This document shows positions 32,043-41,877 of a stretch of DNA of 64,000 nucleotides, piece by piece. A program made the translations under genes and the position numbers. The notes under the pieces are model-generated. The model made no database searches. It saw only the letters and a list, made by a program, of their open reading frames with translations, and had not been told where the DNA came from. Source of the DNA: Gari tellinella. Lineage: Eukaryota > Mollusca > Bivalvia > Cardiida > Psammobiidae. Position 1 is the first letter of the stretch. The number at the start of each line of letters is the position of its first letter. The stretch covers positions 53,949,358 through 54,013,357 of the forward strand of contig OV277856.1 in the NCBI GenBank assembly GCA_922989275.2, given 5' to 3'.

Positions 32043-34232
32043 GGCTAGTTGTTACATTTTTTACATTTTGTGTATTTTTCCAGCTATTTTAACAAATATA
32101 GAAAATCAGTGGTGCAATTCTGAGAGTATTATATGCGTTTTATTTAAACAAGGGCTAGTTTAGGATATATATCTAAAGGTAACGAATATGTTAACAGAGT
32201 TAAATAGTCTTTGTAGTGTATCAACAAACCCCATGTTCGGGGCTAGTTGGTACATAGTATGGGGCTACTTGATACACGTCACTAGCTAACATCATTGACG
32301 TCTGAATTATAATTCTAGCACACAGAAACACACCCTTCACTTCAGTTTGAAACATTTGCACATTCGACATAAGAGTTATTCACTGCAATCAACATAATTA
32401 TTTAATCCGTTTCTCACAGGGCTTCGAGTTTGAGTATTAGTCAAGGGCTCAATAATAACTAGGCAATACTAATCATCACCATCAGATGGTTCTACACGTT
32501 TTGCCTTCTTTAAAAGTTTTTATGCGCTTTAAGTTTCTTCCTCTTATTGTTGTTTAATGTTTGCTTTGACGTCATTGCCTTCTTCAGCTGTTCTTATTCA
32601 ATTGCTTTTTTCTCAAGTCTGTCTGACAGTATTGCCCACATTGGCTTTTGCGAATTTATGAGTCCATTTTTCTAAGTTGTGTTGTTGCAAAGATCTCAAA
32701 AGATCTTGACAGAACACTTTTTAGATATTTTGACTTAAGAAAATGCTGAAATGATATCACCTTTTAGAAAAGGTTATATGACATATTCAAACTGGTGATA
32801 TTATCTATTGGTTTTCTTAAGTGATATCACTTATTCGAATTAGTGATATCACTTATTCCAATAGGTGATGTCGCATATAAACATTCTGAAAAAGTGATAT
32901 CACCTAATGAACAAATAATATCATCTTTATGTACTTGAATAGGCTTGTGATATCACCAATGTGCCGTTTTACTTTTTATTCCAATTTGGTGATATCACCA
33001 ATTTGAATAGGTCATCTCACTTATTCGAATACAAGTATGTGCTATCAGTTAAGAATTTTCTTAAGTAGTTTCACCTTTTCGAATAAATAACACCACCTAT
33101 TGTGATAAGTGATATTGATCAACTATTGGATTACGTGATAAATTATCTATTAAAATTAGCGATATCACCTATTCGAATTAAAGTAAATTTATTTATTTAT
33201 TTAGGTGATATCACCTACCTGTATTTGAATACGTGAACTCACCTATTAACTTTCTGATATAGTGATATCATCTATTCGAATGAGTGATATCACATATTAA
33301 ATGAGTAATTGTAGACTTTATTTGAATAGGTGATATTACAAAGTGTGAATAAAAGTAAGACAATATCCCAATGGCATATAGATCTATCCCAGACAGATTT
33401 ACTTCAAAACCTTTCATATCGTTTGATAGTAAGGTAGCTTTCGGTCGGCCCTAGGTTTCCCTTACAACTGACGGGATGTCATAGCCAACCTTAATGCTCT
33501 CACAACCACTTTCCTCAATATTATGGACTTGCATACTATGAAAAAGTCCATGCTTAAAGGTATGGAAAGGGAACGAATGCTTTTTTACCCGTTCAATGAC
33601 CGTTGTTGCTGCTAACATAATTGTATCTGGTCATATATAAATTGATATACCTGCTGGTTTTCTTTTTATTTGCGCCATCCTAAAACAAAATTACCTGAAA
33701 TGCATCCTATTTTCAACCTTTCTCTTTTTAATTAAAGCAGTGTGCATCTCTAGATCTGCCTAGAAATGTTAGAATATAGTTTATTTTGACATATAATGAT
33801 GTTATAGTTTGACGGGGCTAGTGGATACACTGTATAAACTAGCCCCAGTCCATGTGTATCAGTAGTTGTATCAATTAGCCCCATGCCACCTTCCTATAAA
33901 GTGGACTCGTCTTTGCTATCTCGATGAAGACAGTTCCAAAGGACGCTCGAGCTATCGCCACTGGTCAAGACGTCATATTTCAAGTTGAAACGTACACATA
34001 AAGTAAAATCACAAAAGTAAAATTACTCAAAATACACCAAATTTACTTATGTTGTTATGAATCATACAAATGTACCTAAGAAAAGCATTTATCGTCGTAG
34101 AGCGTTGACGTTCATGGCAAAATGGTCGCAATAAGTTACTGTTTTAAAAAATTAAGCGCCGAGGCGTTATTTGTGACGTCACTCATTAGTATGCATGCTG
34201 TACCATCTAGCCCCGTGTATCAACTAACCCCA
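32043..34232. mobile_element. Possible DNA transposon with repeated GGGGCTAGTTGRTACA motifs
   Basis: About ten copies of a GGGGCTAGTTGATACA-like word occur here. Those at 32043, 32152, 32238 and 32262 mostly point right; those at 33836, 33867, 34200 and 34218 point left (TGTATCAACTAACCCC). Such inverted subterminal motifs fit transposase-binding repeats of a DNA transposon. Exact ends and target duplications could not be fixed and no transposase frame could be confirmed, so the call is tentative. Confidence 0.4.
32744..33350. repeat. Array of GTGATATCAC palindromes with TATTCGAATA-like spacers
   Basis: Nine exact GATATCAC words and about ten degenerate ones lie in ~600 bp, commonly written as AGGTGATATCACCTATTCGA. 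Spacing is irregular (about 20-60 bp), so it is not a simple tandem repeat. Both the GATATC core and the TTCGAA spacers are palindromes. Confidence 0.85.
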
Positions 34233-34234
34233 AT

Positions 34235-34849
34235 CTCTTTGATTAAATCGCAAACAATCAAAGCTAATGTTTTGTAAAAAAAATAATATTTAAACGTTTA
34301 ATAAGACTAAAACAGATCAACGCTTTAAGAAACAACAGTTATCTCTTATATTTATCATAGATAAATTTCAATTCAAAATACATTTCACATTGTATTTACA
34401 AGTAGATCTTCTCGGACATGGCTAATATTTGCTAAAAGTGACGGTAACCCTTTTAAGCAGTTATTTTAAATTTCATTACGCAATCATCACAACGTCATCA
34501 CATAACGTCAACTGTGCTCAGCGGGCACTATTAGCGGGCACTACCGTAAAATAGTGACCGCTAGCTCGTACAAAGATAAAGAAGGAGCGTACGTAGGTAA
34601 GGTATACTATAAAAGTTTATTCATCAAATTATTATGCGGATGCCAAATAATCTAAAAGTAGATGAGACGCAAAATGACTCGGCGTCTTGACTGTTCAAAA
34701 CAAAAATACAATATTAACATTTTACCCGGTATCTCAAATACGGCCATAGTGTGCAAATTGCTTAACCCGTTCAGGAGATTTTTAATAGGTAATTAAACTC
34801 TGTTAAACACTTCGCCGCCCTAAATACGCTTGCACATTCAGCTACATTG
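34235..34849. other. No gene seen
   Basis: AT-rich sequence with a decayed core-like word near 34660-34690 (GATGAGACGCAAAATGACTC then GGCGTCTTGACTG), suggestive of an old MITE. Confidence 0.3.
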
Positions 34850-35094
34850 TACAGTGGAGAAAACGTTATTCATTCCCGTTTAAACGCAAACGAAACGCAA
34901 CACAATAAAATCGAGAAAATGACACTATTTTGATAATTCTACCTTTTTATTTTAATCTGAGTGGCAAACAGTTTGTAGCCCGATCAGACGCCGGGTTACC
35001 CGGTGTCTGATCTGGCTCCAAACTGTTTGCATTGGAAATAATAGTTTTAGCGTAAACGCGTTTATTTGGAAAGAATAACTTTTTCTCCACTGCA
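34850..35094 (-). repeat. MITE family A copy (AACGTT subtype)
   Basis: CAGTGGAGAAAACGTTATTC at the left; right AATAACTTTTTCTCCACTG followed by CA instead of TA. The core reads CCGGGTTACCCGGTG at its tip. Confidence 0.85.
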
Positions 35095-35119
35095 GCTTGG
35101 AACAAGTTCATATGCCAAT

Positions 35120-35260
35120 TGCCTCATCGTCTGAATAGGATAAAAACTGTTCGACACTCATTTCAATGTTTCTTTAGTCAACATGCTTAAAGATAAAAAT
35201 CTAGATTTTACGAAATCTAATCAGCAGACAAAAGCGATACTGTTTACTGGCAACAAGGTT
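35120..35260 (-). repeat. Decayed MITE family C fragment
   Basis: GACACTCATTTCAATGTTTC, AGTCAACATGCTTAAAG and AATCAGCAGACAAAAGCG follow the C order on the side after the core. Confidence 0.4.
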
Positions 35261-35412
35261 TTAAAGAATAAAAAATGCTATTTATAATGCAAACTTACTT
35301 CAAAAGTCCGATTTTCGAAGTCGCTACAAATAAAATGTCCTTCCCCTTCAAAATACGGATCCTTTCGCCAACAGGTGTGGGCCTTAAGTGAAATTATTCT
35401 GGAATTTGATCA

Positions 35413-35629
35413 TTAACCCTTTCACCAATTTGACGTCATCTGCATTTAACAATTGTCGTCTGCTTTTATTTCTCACATTTCAATTTTAGATAAATTTAGT
35501 ACAGTAATATCGCACTGAGCATCAAACAGATTGGATCCTGATCAGACGTCGCGTTACGCGGTGTCTGATCAGGATCCAAGCTATTTGCAAAAATTCATGG
35601 TATTCGTGGTTAGGTAGTGAAGAGATTAA
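35413..35629 (+). repeat. MITE family C copy with full hairpin
   Basis: TTAACCCTTTCACCAATTTG, GACGTCATCTGCATTTAAC and TTGTCGTCTGCTTTTATTTC, then the core CAGATTGGATCCTGATCAGA / CTGATCAGGATCCAAGCTAT around CGTCGCGTTACGCGGTG. It ends GTAGTGAAGAGATTAA. Confidence 0.78.
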
Positions 35630-35794
35630 CAATATTTCAATTAAAGATAATTAAAAATTAATGCAGTGTCCAATTTACAATAGATCTAAGTATACACTAA
35701 TGTGCGCAATTATACTAGATCAATCCATTATTCCATCCCAGTCCTGTGATATGGTTAAACTTTATCATGCTGCATGTATGCAAGTATCGTCTGC

Positions 35795-36044
35795 TACAGT
35801 GGAGAATCTGTTATTCTTTCCCGTTTAAACGCAAACGTACGCAAACGCAAAGCACTAAAACGTAGAAAAGAACAACTTTTGGACAATTCTGATATTTCAT
35901 GTTTATCTTGGTGGCAAACTGTTTGGAGCCTGATCAGACGCCGGGTTACCCGGCGTCTGATCTGGCTCCAAACTGTTTGCACTGCAAATAATAGTTTTAG
36001 CGTAAACGCGTTTATTGGGAAAGAATAACAGATTCTCCACTGTA
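35795..36044 (-). repeat. MITE family A copy
   Basis: Intact, TA on both sides. A worn A-like remnant follows directly (36045-36235: GCGTTACCATTTTCCTTATT, GTGTCTGATCTGGCTCCAAA). Confidence 0.92.
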
Positions 36045-36434
36045 GGAGAAGGCGTTACCATTTTCCTTATTGAACGAAATGAAACGCAGACATTGTGCAA
36101 TAAAATGTAAAAAATGACAGCCTTTTGAAAAGTCGGAAGATTAATTTTAAGTTTGGTGACAAACATTTTAACTTAGATGTATCCACAGAAAGAAACACGC
36201 CCAGTGTCTGATCTGGCTCCAAAACAGTTTGCAACCAAACTCACAAATGCATCCATAGCGTACGGCATGTGACCACTGGCACCAGAATTGTGTACTTATT
36301 ATTGTTGTTGTTGCTGCTAAGGTTTATAGTCCCGCATAAGCTTCATCAGATGCGTCATCCCATTGTCTCAGGTTTGGGACAATGGTCAGCATCGTGTACT
36401 TATTATTGTTATGTTATTACTGTATTTATACCTC

Positions 36435-37225
36435 TACCGGTCTTGATCTATATGGAATTAAAACATGTTTATAGATTTATAGACTCTATGCCTCTGTCGG
36501 TCTGTAGGCTATCTGTTGTAAGACTTTTCCATTATGGGAGACTTTTCAATTATGTGAAATTAAAAATATATATAGAATAGATGTGTAGACTCTAGATCTC
36601 TACCGGTCTGTAGACTATATATTATAAGATTATTTGTCAGTATTAGAATTATTATTATTATTAGTAGTATTATCTGTTGTATATTTTGTCTCTACCGGTC
36701 TGTAATGTCTATAAAATAATAATAGTAATAATAATACATGTACCCGCAACCGTGGCCTAGAGGTTAGGGCGTCCACCTCGGAAGCGGGAGGTCAACGGTT
36801 CGAATCCCGGTGCCGGTTACGGGGTTGAGACTGATATGGCCGGTAAGTGGAGCCGCCAACTAGTTAAACGAAAGGTTACCGCATGCCCGTCTCTGCCAGG
36901 CGCCCGGCAATAAGAGAAAGGATTCGGTAGGTACTCTGTGCGCAAAAAGGATAGGTGTCTCATAAGCCAAAACTGGCTGGCCCTTTCAATAGGGGTGACA
37001 CTATAATAAACAAAGCCTTTACCTATAATAATAATAAGAAGAAGAAATAAAGTGTTATGTGTGTAGACTATATGCCTCTATATCGGTCTGCTATCTATTA
37101 GTATATTAAGACCTTATAATATTAATAGATAGTACAGAACTATAGAGGCATAGAGTATACATGTACACATATACATGTATATCTATATTTAAATTTAAAT
37201 TCCCATATAAAAAACAGCACAGACC
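36435..37225. repeat. Degenerate minisatellite with CTCTACCGGTCTGTAG unit
   Basis: CCTCTACCGGTCTTGATCTA, CCTCTGTCGGTCTGTAGGCT, TCTCTACCGGTCTGTAGACT, GTCTCTACCGGTCTGTAATG and CCTCTATATCGGTCTGC in one orientation. CAGACCGGTAGAGGAATAC and TATAGAGGCATAGAGTATAC lie inverted at the right. Spacing is 60-100 bp; the SINE at 36741 sits inside. Confidence 0.6.
36741..37036 (+). mobile_element. tRNA-derived SINE
   Basis: The pol III promoter is well preserved: A box TGGCCTAGAGG (36753-36763) and B box GGTTCGAATCC (36797-36807), spaced as in a tRNA. An anticodon-like loop CTCGGAA lies in a stem with one mismatch. A ~200-bp unrelated body follows (GTAAGTGGAGCCGCCAACTA, GGCGCCCGGCAATAAGAG, GGGTGACACTATAATAAAC) and an (AAT)n-type tail ends it. 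The acceptor arms do not pair as in a working tRNA, so this is a SINE. Confidence 0.85.
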
Positions 37226-37272
37226 GGTAGAGGAATACATAAAAATATATATATCGAAGTCCCTAACTCTGG

Positions 37273-37521
37273 TACAGTGGATAATCTGTTATTCTTTCCC
37301 GTTTAAACGCAAACGTACGCAAACGCAAGCACTAAAAAGTAGAAAAGAACAACTTTTGGACAATTCTGATATTTCATGTTTATCTTGGTGGCAAACTGTT
37401 TGGAGCCTGATCAGACGCCGGGTTACCCGGCGTCTGATCTGGCTTCAAACTGTTTGCACTGGAAATAATAGTTTTAGCGTAAACACGTTTATTGGGAAAG
37501 AATAACACATTCTCCACTGTA
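37273..37521 (-). repeat. MITE family A copy
   Basis: CAGTGGATAATCTGTTATTC left, GAATAACACATTCTCCACTG right, with TA on both sides. Confidence 0.9.
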
Positions 37522-37708
37522 CCAGTGGATGTGACGTCCGATTATCACAGAAGGTGTCGTCCCTGTGACGTCCCACAGTGACAAGCAAGAAGATGACGTC
37601 CTATATAATATATATCGCGACCAATCCAACGACGATTCATTTTTAAAAGATAATTACGTTTTAAAAAGCAGTTTAAAATGGGCTGAATATGAAGCAGAAA
37701 GCTTCTGC

Positions 37709-37805
37709 AATGGTCTGGCTCCAAACTGTTTGCATAGGAAATAATAGATTTAGCGCAATTTTTTAAGCGTTTATTGTGAAATAATAACGTCTTCTCAACT
37801 GCAGT
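37709..37805 (-). repeat. MITE family A, right part only
   Basis: GGTCTGGCTCCAAACTGTTT, GCATAGGAAATAATAGATTT and AATAACGTCTTCTCAACTG: a 3' fragment from the core to the terminus. Confidence 0.6.
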
Positions 37806-37996
37806 CGAGATTACAGATCAATTCCGTGATGCTTATGTGTACGCCATATAGAAATTGAACACCTACATTGTACAAACGTTCAATATCACTTGTAATCATT
37901 AAATAATAACTCGACAATCTTACGACATTGCTTTGTCAGTGGATCAAATAATGACCATAGCAAAGTTAATAATATTACACGCAATGCATTTTTATC

Positions 37997-38245
37997 TACA
38001 GTGGAGAATCTGTTATTCTTTCCCAATAAACGCGTTTACGCTAAAACTATTATTTGCAGTGCAAACAGTTTGGAGCCAGATCAGACGCCGGGAAACCCGG
38101 CGTCTGATCAGGCTCCAAACTGTTTGCCACCAAGATAAACAAGAATTATCAGAATTGTCCAAAATTGTTCTTTTCAACGTTTTAGTGCTTTGCGTTTGCG
38201 TACGTTTGCGTTTAAACGGGAAAGAATAACAGATTCTCCACTGTA
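37997..38245 (+). repeat. MITE family A copy
   Basis: Intact, TA on both sides; core tip CCGGGAAACCCGG. Confidence 0.92.
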
Positions 38246-38258
38246 ACTATGGATATGT

Positions 38259-38479
38259 TTTACCCCTTCACTGCCTTACCCCGAGTAAGATAGTTATTTG
38301 CAAACAGTTTGCATGGAGCCTGATCAGACGCCGCGTTACGCGGCGTCTGACCAGGATCCAAACTGTTTAACACTCATTTTAGCATTTCTTACGTGAAAGT
38401 ACTTAAAATTTAAATATGACAAATAAAAGCAGACGAAAATCATTTGAAATTGATGACGTCAATGCAGTGAATGGGTTAA
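38259..38479 (-). repeat. MITE family C copy, full hairpin
   Basis: TTACCCCTTCACTGCCTTAC, CCCGAGTAAGATAGTTATTT, core around GACGCCGCGTTACGCGGCGT, AACACTCATTTTAGCATTTC, then GCAGTGAATGGGTTAA. An extra GCAT interrupts the left core arm. Confidence 0.8.
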
Positions 38480-38615
38480 GAGCAATTGAAAATCGCAGAG
38501 ATAACAGGGAGTTTTCCTAGTAGACCCCTCAAGTTATGCGAATAAATCATGCGTAATGTCAACCGGCTGTAAATTTATCAATAACCTATGTACATCGACA
38601 ATTAACCTCTTCATA

Positions 38616-38869
38616 TACAGTGGAGAATACGTTATTCTTTCCCGTTTTTAAAAACGCAAACGTACGCAAACGCAAAGCACTAAAACGTAGAAAAGAACAA
38701 CTTTAGGACAATTGTGATATTTCATGTTTATCATGGTGACAAACAGTTTAGAGCCTGAACAGACGCCGGGTTACCCGGCGTCTGATCTGGCTCCAAACTG
38801 TTTGCACTGGAAATAATAGTTTTAGCGTAAACGCGTTTATTGGGAAAGAATAACACATTCTCCACTGTA
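38616..38869 (-). repeat. MITE family A copy, start of the duplicated cluster
   Basis: TA on both sides. The left terminus is CAGTGGAGAATACGTTATTC, the right ACACATTCTCCACTG. Confidence 0.9.
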
Positions 38870-39033
38870 GTTATATATAAAAGTACATTGAAAGTATCGT
38901 GTGCAAAAATTGTCGTCTGCAAATATTCTCAAAATAGACGTATCTGAATTGTATTTTAATTTTTAAATATCACAGCAGAGTGTCAAACAGATGTGATACA
39001 GTAGAGACGCCGAGTAGCTCGGCGTCTCATCTG

Positions 39034-39283
39034 TACAGCGGAGAAAACGTTATTTTTTCCCAATAAACGCGTTTACGCTAAAACTATTATTTCCAATACA
39101 AACAGTTTGGAGCCAGATCAGACGCCGGGTAACCCGGCGTCTGATCAGGCTCCAAACTGTTTGCCACCAAGATAAACATGAAATATCAGAATTGTCCAAA
39201 AGTTGTTCTTTTCGACGTTTAAGCGCTTTGCATTTGAGTACGTTTGCGTTTAAACGGGAAAGAATAACAGATTCTCCACTGTA
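39034..39283 (+). repeat. MITE family A copy
   Basis: Left terminus CAGCGGAGAAAACGTTATTT, right GAATAACAGATTCTCCACTG. The two ends come from different subtypes, which hints at a recombinant copy. Confidence 0.88.
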
Positions 39284-39742
39284 CATGTATGTATAAAAGT
39301 ACATTGAAAGTATCGTGTGCAAAATTGTCGTCTGCAAATATTCTCAAAATAGATGTATCTGAATTGTATTTTAAATATCACAGCAGACTGAGCAGAGTGT
39401 CAAACAGATGTGATACAGTAGAGACGCCCAGTAGCTCGGCGTCTCATCTGTATCCAAACTATGTACAAAGATTATCACAAATGTCTCCCGAGAGGAGAGA
39501 AACTCAATAAGTGTATTCTTTCGTTTCAATCCTTTTCCTAAGTATTGTAAAATAACGTTAGCATGTATAATTGTAATCATATGTACTTCTGCAAATAAAT
39601 ATGTTTAAACTAAATGTCTCCCGATCCTTACAGAAGTTTAACTCTTTACCTTTTAGCGCATTCAATTTATTCCTCCGCCAAAGAAAACAATTCAAATTTA
39701 TACAGTCGTGAACATGTACAATAAGAAATATTACCTATCTAA

Positions 39743-39992
39743 TACAGTGGAGAATCTGTTATTCTTTCCCGTTTAAACGCAAACGTACGCAAACGCAAAA
39801 CACTAAAACGTTGAAAAGAACAACTTTTGGACAATTCTGATATTTCATGTTTATCATGGTGACAAACAGTTTGGAGCCTGATCAGACGCCGGGTTACCCG
39901 GCGTCTGATCTGGCTTCAAACTTTTTGCACTGCAAATAATAGTTTTAGCGTAAACGCGTTTATTGGGAAAGAATAACAGATTCTCCACTGTA
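39743..39992 (-). repeat. MITE family A copy in the cluster
   Basis: TA on both sides. Its left flank (CTATCTAA) is shared with the copy at 40546 and its right flank (AAAGTACATCGAAAG) with the sequence after 38869 and 39283, as expected if duplication joins lie within or beside MITE A. Confidence 0.9.
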
Positions 39993-40147
39993 AAAGTACA
40001 TCGAAAGCATCGTGTGCAAAATTGTCGTCTGCAAATATTCTCAAAATAGACGTATCTGAATTGTATTTTAAATATCACAGCAGAGTGTCAAACAGATGTG
40101 ATACAGTAGAGACGCCCAGTAGCTCGGCGTCTCATCTGTATCCAAAC

Positions 40148-40397
40148 TACAGTGGCGAAAACGCTATTATTTCCCAATAAACGCGTTTACGCTAAAACTA
40201 TTATTTCCCATACAAACAGTTCGGAGCCAGATCAGACGCCGGGTAACCCGGCGTCTGATCAGGCACCAAACTGTTTGCCACCAAGATAATCATGAATGAC
40301 CAGAATTGTCCAAAAATTGCACTTTTCAACGTTTTAGTGTTTTGCGTTTGCGTTTCGTTTCGTTTAAACGGGAAAGAATAACGTTTTCTCCACTGTA
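40148..40397 (+). repeat. MITE family A copy with an empty-site paralogue
   Basis: Flanks GTATCCAAAC-TA … TA-TGTGCAAAGATTATCAC match the unoccupied GTATCCAAACTATGTACAAA at 39451-39470, where a single TA stands at 39460-39461. AACGTT subtype. Confidence 0.93.
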
Positions 40398-40440
40398 TGT
40401 GCAAAGATTATCACAAATGTCTCCCGACCCTTACAGAAGT

Positions 40441-40886
40441 TTAACCCTTAACCTTTTAGCTCATTTAATTTATTCCTCCACCAAAGAAAACAATTCAAAT
40501 GTATACAGTCGTGAACATGTACAATAAGAAATATTACCTATCTAATACAGTGGAGAATCTGTTATTCTTTCCCGTTTAAACGCAAACGTACGCAAACGCA
40601 AAACACTAAAACGTTGAAAAGTACAACTTTTGGACAATTCTGATAATTCATGTTTATCTTGGTGGCAAACAGTTTGGAGCCTGATCAGACGCCGGGTTAC
40701 CCGGCGTCTGATCTGGCTCCAAACTGTTTGCAAAGGAAATAATAGTTTTAGCGTAAACGCGTTTATTGGGAAAGAATAACAGATTCTCCACTGTAGCAGA
40801 TAGTAGCTTAAAGCAGATTGAAAGTAAAGCAGAATGCGCTGTAAGGGGTCACATGTCTTCAAATAGGTCATGGGGTTAAGGATTAA
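40441..40886 (-). repeat. MITE family D interrupted by MITE A
   Basis: TTAACCCTTAACCTTTTAGC, TTTATTCCTCCACCAAAG and ATACAGTCGTGAACATGTAC lead to TA, then the A copy. D resumes after 40795 with GCAGATAGTAGCTTAAAGCA and ends GGTCATGGGGTTAA. The D hairpin's right arm is largely deleted. Confidence 0.75.
40546..40795 (-). repeat. MITE family A copy nested in MITE D
   Basis: Intact, TA on both sides; inserted into family D (see 40441-40886). Confidence 0.92.
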
Positions 40887-40944
40887 ATAAGAAATGTAAG
40901 GAATGGGATGATACATCATTTTATGTCTTTGAGTGGGTATGCTG

Positions 40945-41285
40945 GCAGCGACACCCTATGGGAAACAAAGATTGAGTGTGTTGTTCGGAGGGAGTCGTTA
41001 TAGGAAGGGAAATTGGCTTCCACTAGCAAACAGCTTGAATCAAGATCAGACGTCGCGTAACGCGGAGCTTGATCTGTCAAGCTGTTTGTCACTCGTCATT
41101 TTTTTCTGTAAAAATGTCCATTAAATGAAAACAGCAGGCGCCAATTTGAGCATATGACATTGAAGCAGTAAAAGCGTTAAACATATTTGTCCTTTTAGGG
41201 TACTGTGGCAATGGTCGTTGTAAGGAGGGAATCGTTATTGAGAGGGTCGTTGTAGGGAGGAAACATTGTACACCCTTCTTCATTG
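40945..41285 (-). repeat. MITE family G copy
   Basis: TGTTCGGAGGGAGTCGTTAT left; core AGCAAACAGCTTGAATCAAG / GATCTGTCAAGCTGTTTGTC around GACGTCGCGTAACGCGG; right GGTCGTTGTAAGGAGGGAAT and GGTCGTTGTAGGGAGG. Confidence 0.7.
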
Positions 41286-41333
41286 CAACAACAACTTGCA
41301 TAAATAGTGCCCTACTATAATGTGTCCCTGCTT

Positions 41334-41690
41334 TAACTCCGTCACTGCCTTATCCCGAGTACATTAGTTACAGTGGAGAATCTGTTATTCTTTCCCGTTT
41401 AAACGCAAACGTACGCAAACGCAAAGCACTAAAACGTAGAAAAGAACAACTTTTGGACAATTCTGATATTTCATGTTTATCATGGTGGCAAACAGTTTGG
41501 AGCCTGATCAGACGCCGGGTTACCCGGCGTCTGATCTGGCTCCAAACTGTTTGCACTGCAAATAATAGTTTTAGCGTAAACGCGTTTATTGGGAATGAAT
41601 AACAGATTCTCCACTGTACTTGCAAACGGTTTGACACTCATCTAGATATTAGTTTTGTCAAAATACCCAAATTCTAAAATCACGACATTT
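41334..41690 (-). repeat. MITE family C interrupted by MITE A
   Basis: TTTAACTCCGTCACTGCCTT and ATCCCGAGTACATTAGT precede the A copy. TTGCAAACGGTTTGACACTC and ATCTAGATATTAGTTTTGTC continue family C after it. Confidence 0.65.
41369..41618 (-). repeat. MITE family A copy nested in MITE C
   Basis: TA on both sides. The right arm has GGGAATGAATAACAG, a single change from consensus. Confidence 0.92.
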
Positions 41691-41877
41691 TGCGTTGTGC
41701 AGTTGCTCTGCTTAGGAATTTTTCGGTTACAACAATAGATAGGTCGTGTCCACCATAATAACAGTGTTCTATTGTTTTGTCGATTTCGCTGTTATGTGAA
41801 ACTATCATGGGATGAGCATGTAATGGCCAATAGAATTGATCAGACTTTATAGCATCTCTCTAGAGAGTTACTTTAAC

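Larger units (their letters stand above)
38870..40545. repeat. Local tandem-duplication cluster built around MITE A copies
   Basis: The block AAGTACATTGAAAGTATCGT…GTCTGCAAATATTCTC…CTCGGCGTCTCATCTG appears three times (about 38880-39033, 39297-39450, 39993-40140). The block ATGTCTCCCGATCCTTACAG…ATATTACCTATCTAA appears twice (39613-39742, 40415-40545). MITE A copies sit at the block joins. Confidence 0.85.

Noticed and set aside
33440..33690. Remnant of a psq-type transposase on the minus strand (MAQIKRKPAG… YDIPSVVRET… GRPK)
   Set aside because: The words resemble pogo-family N-termini, but frame, spacing and flanking residues do not hold together. The similarity is too weak to call.
36746..36820. 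Functional tRNA gene
   Set aside because: A and B boxes are good but the acceptor arms do not pair fully and a SINE body follows.
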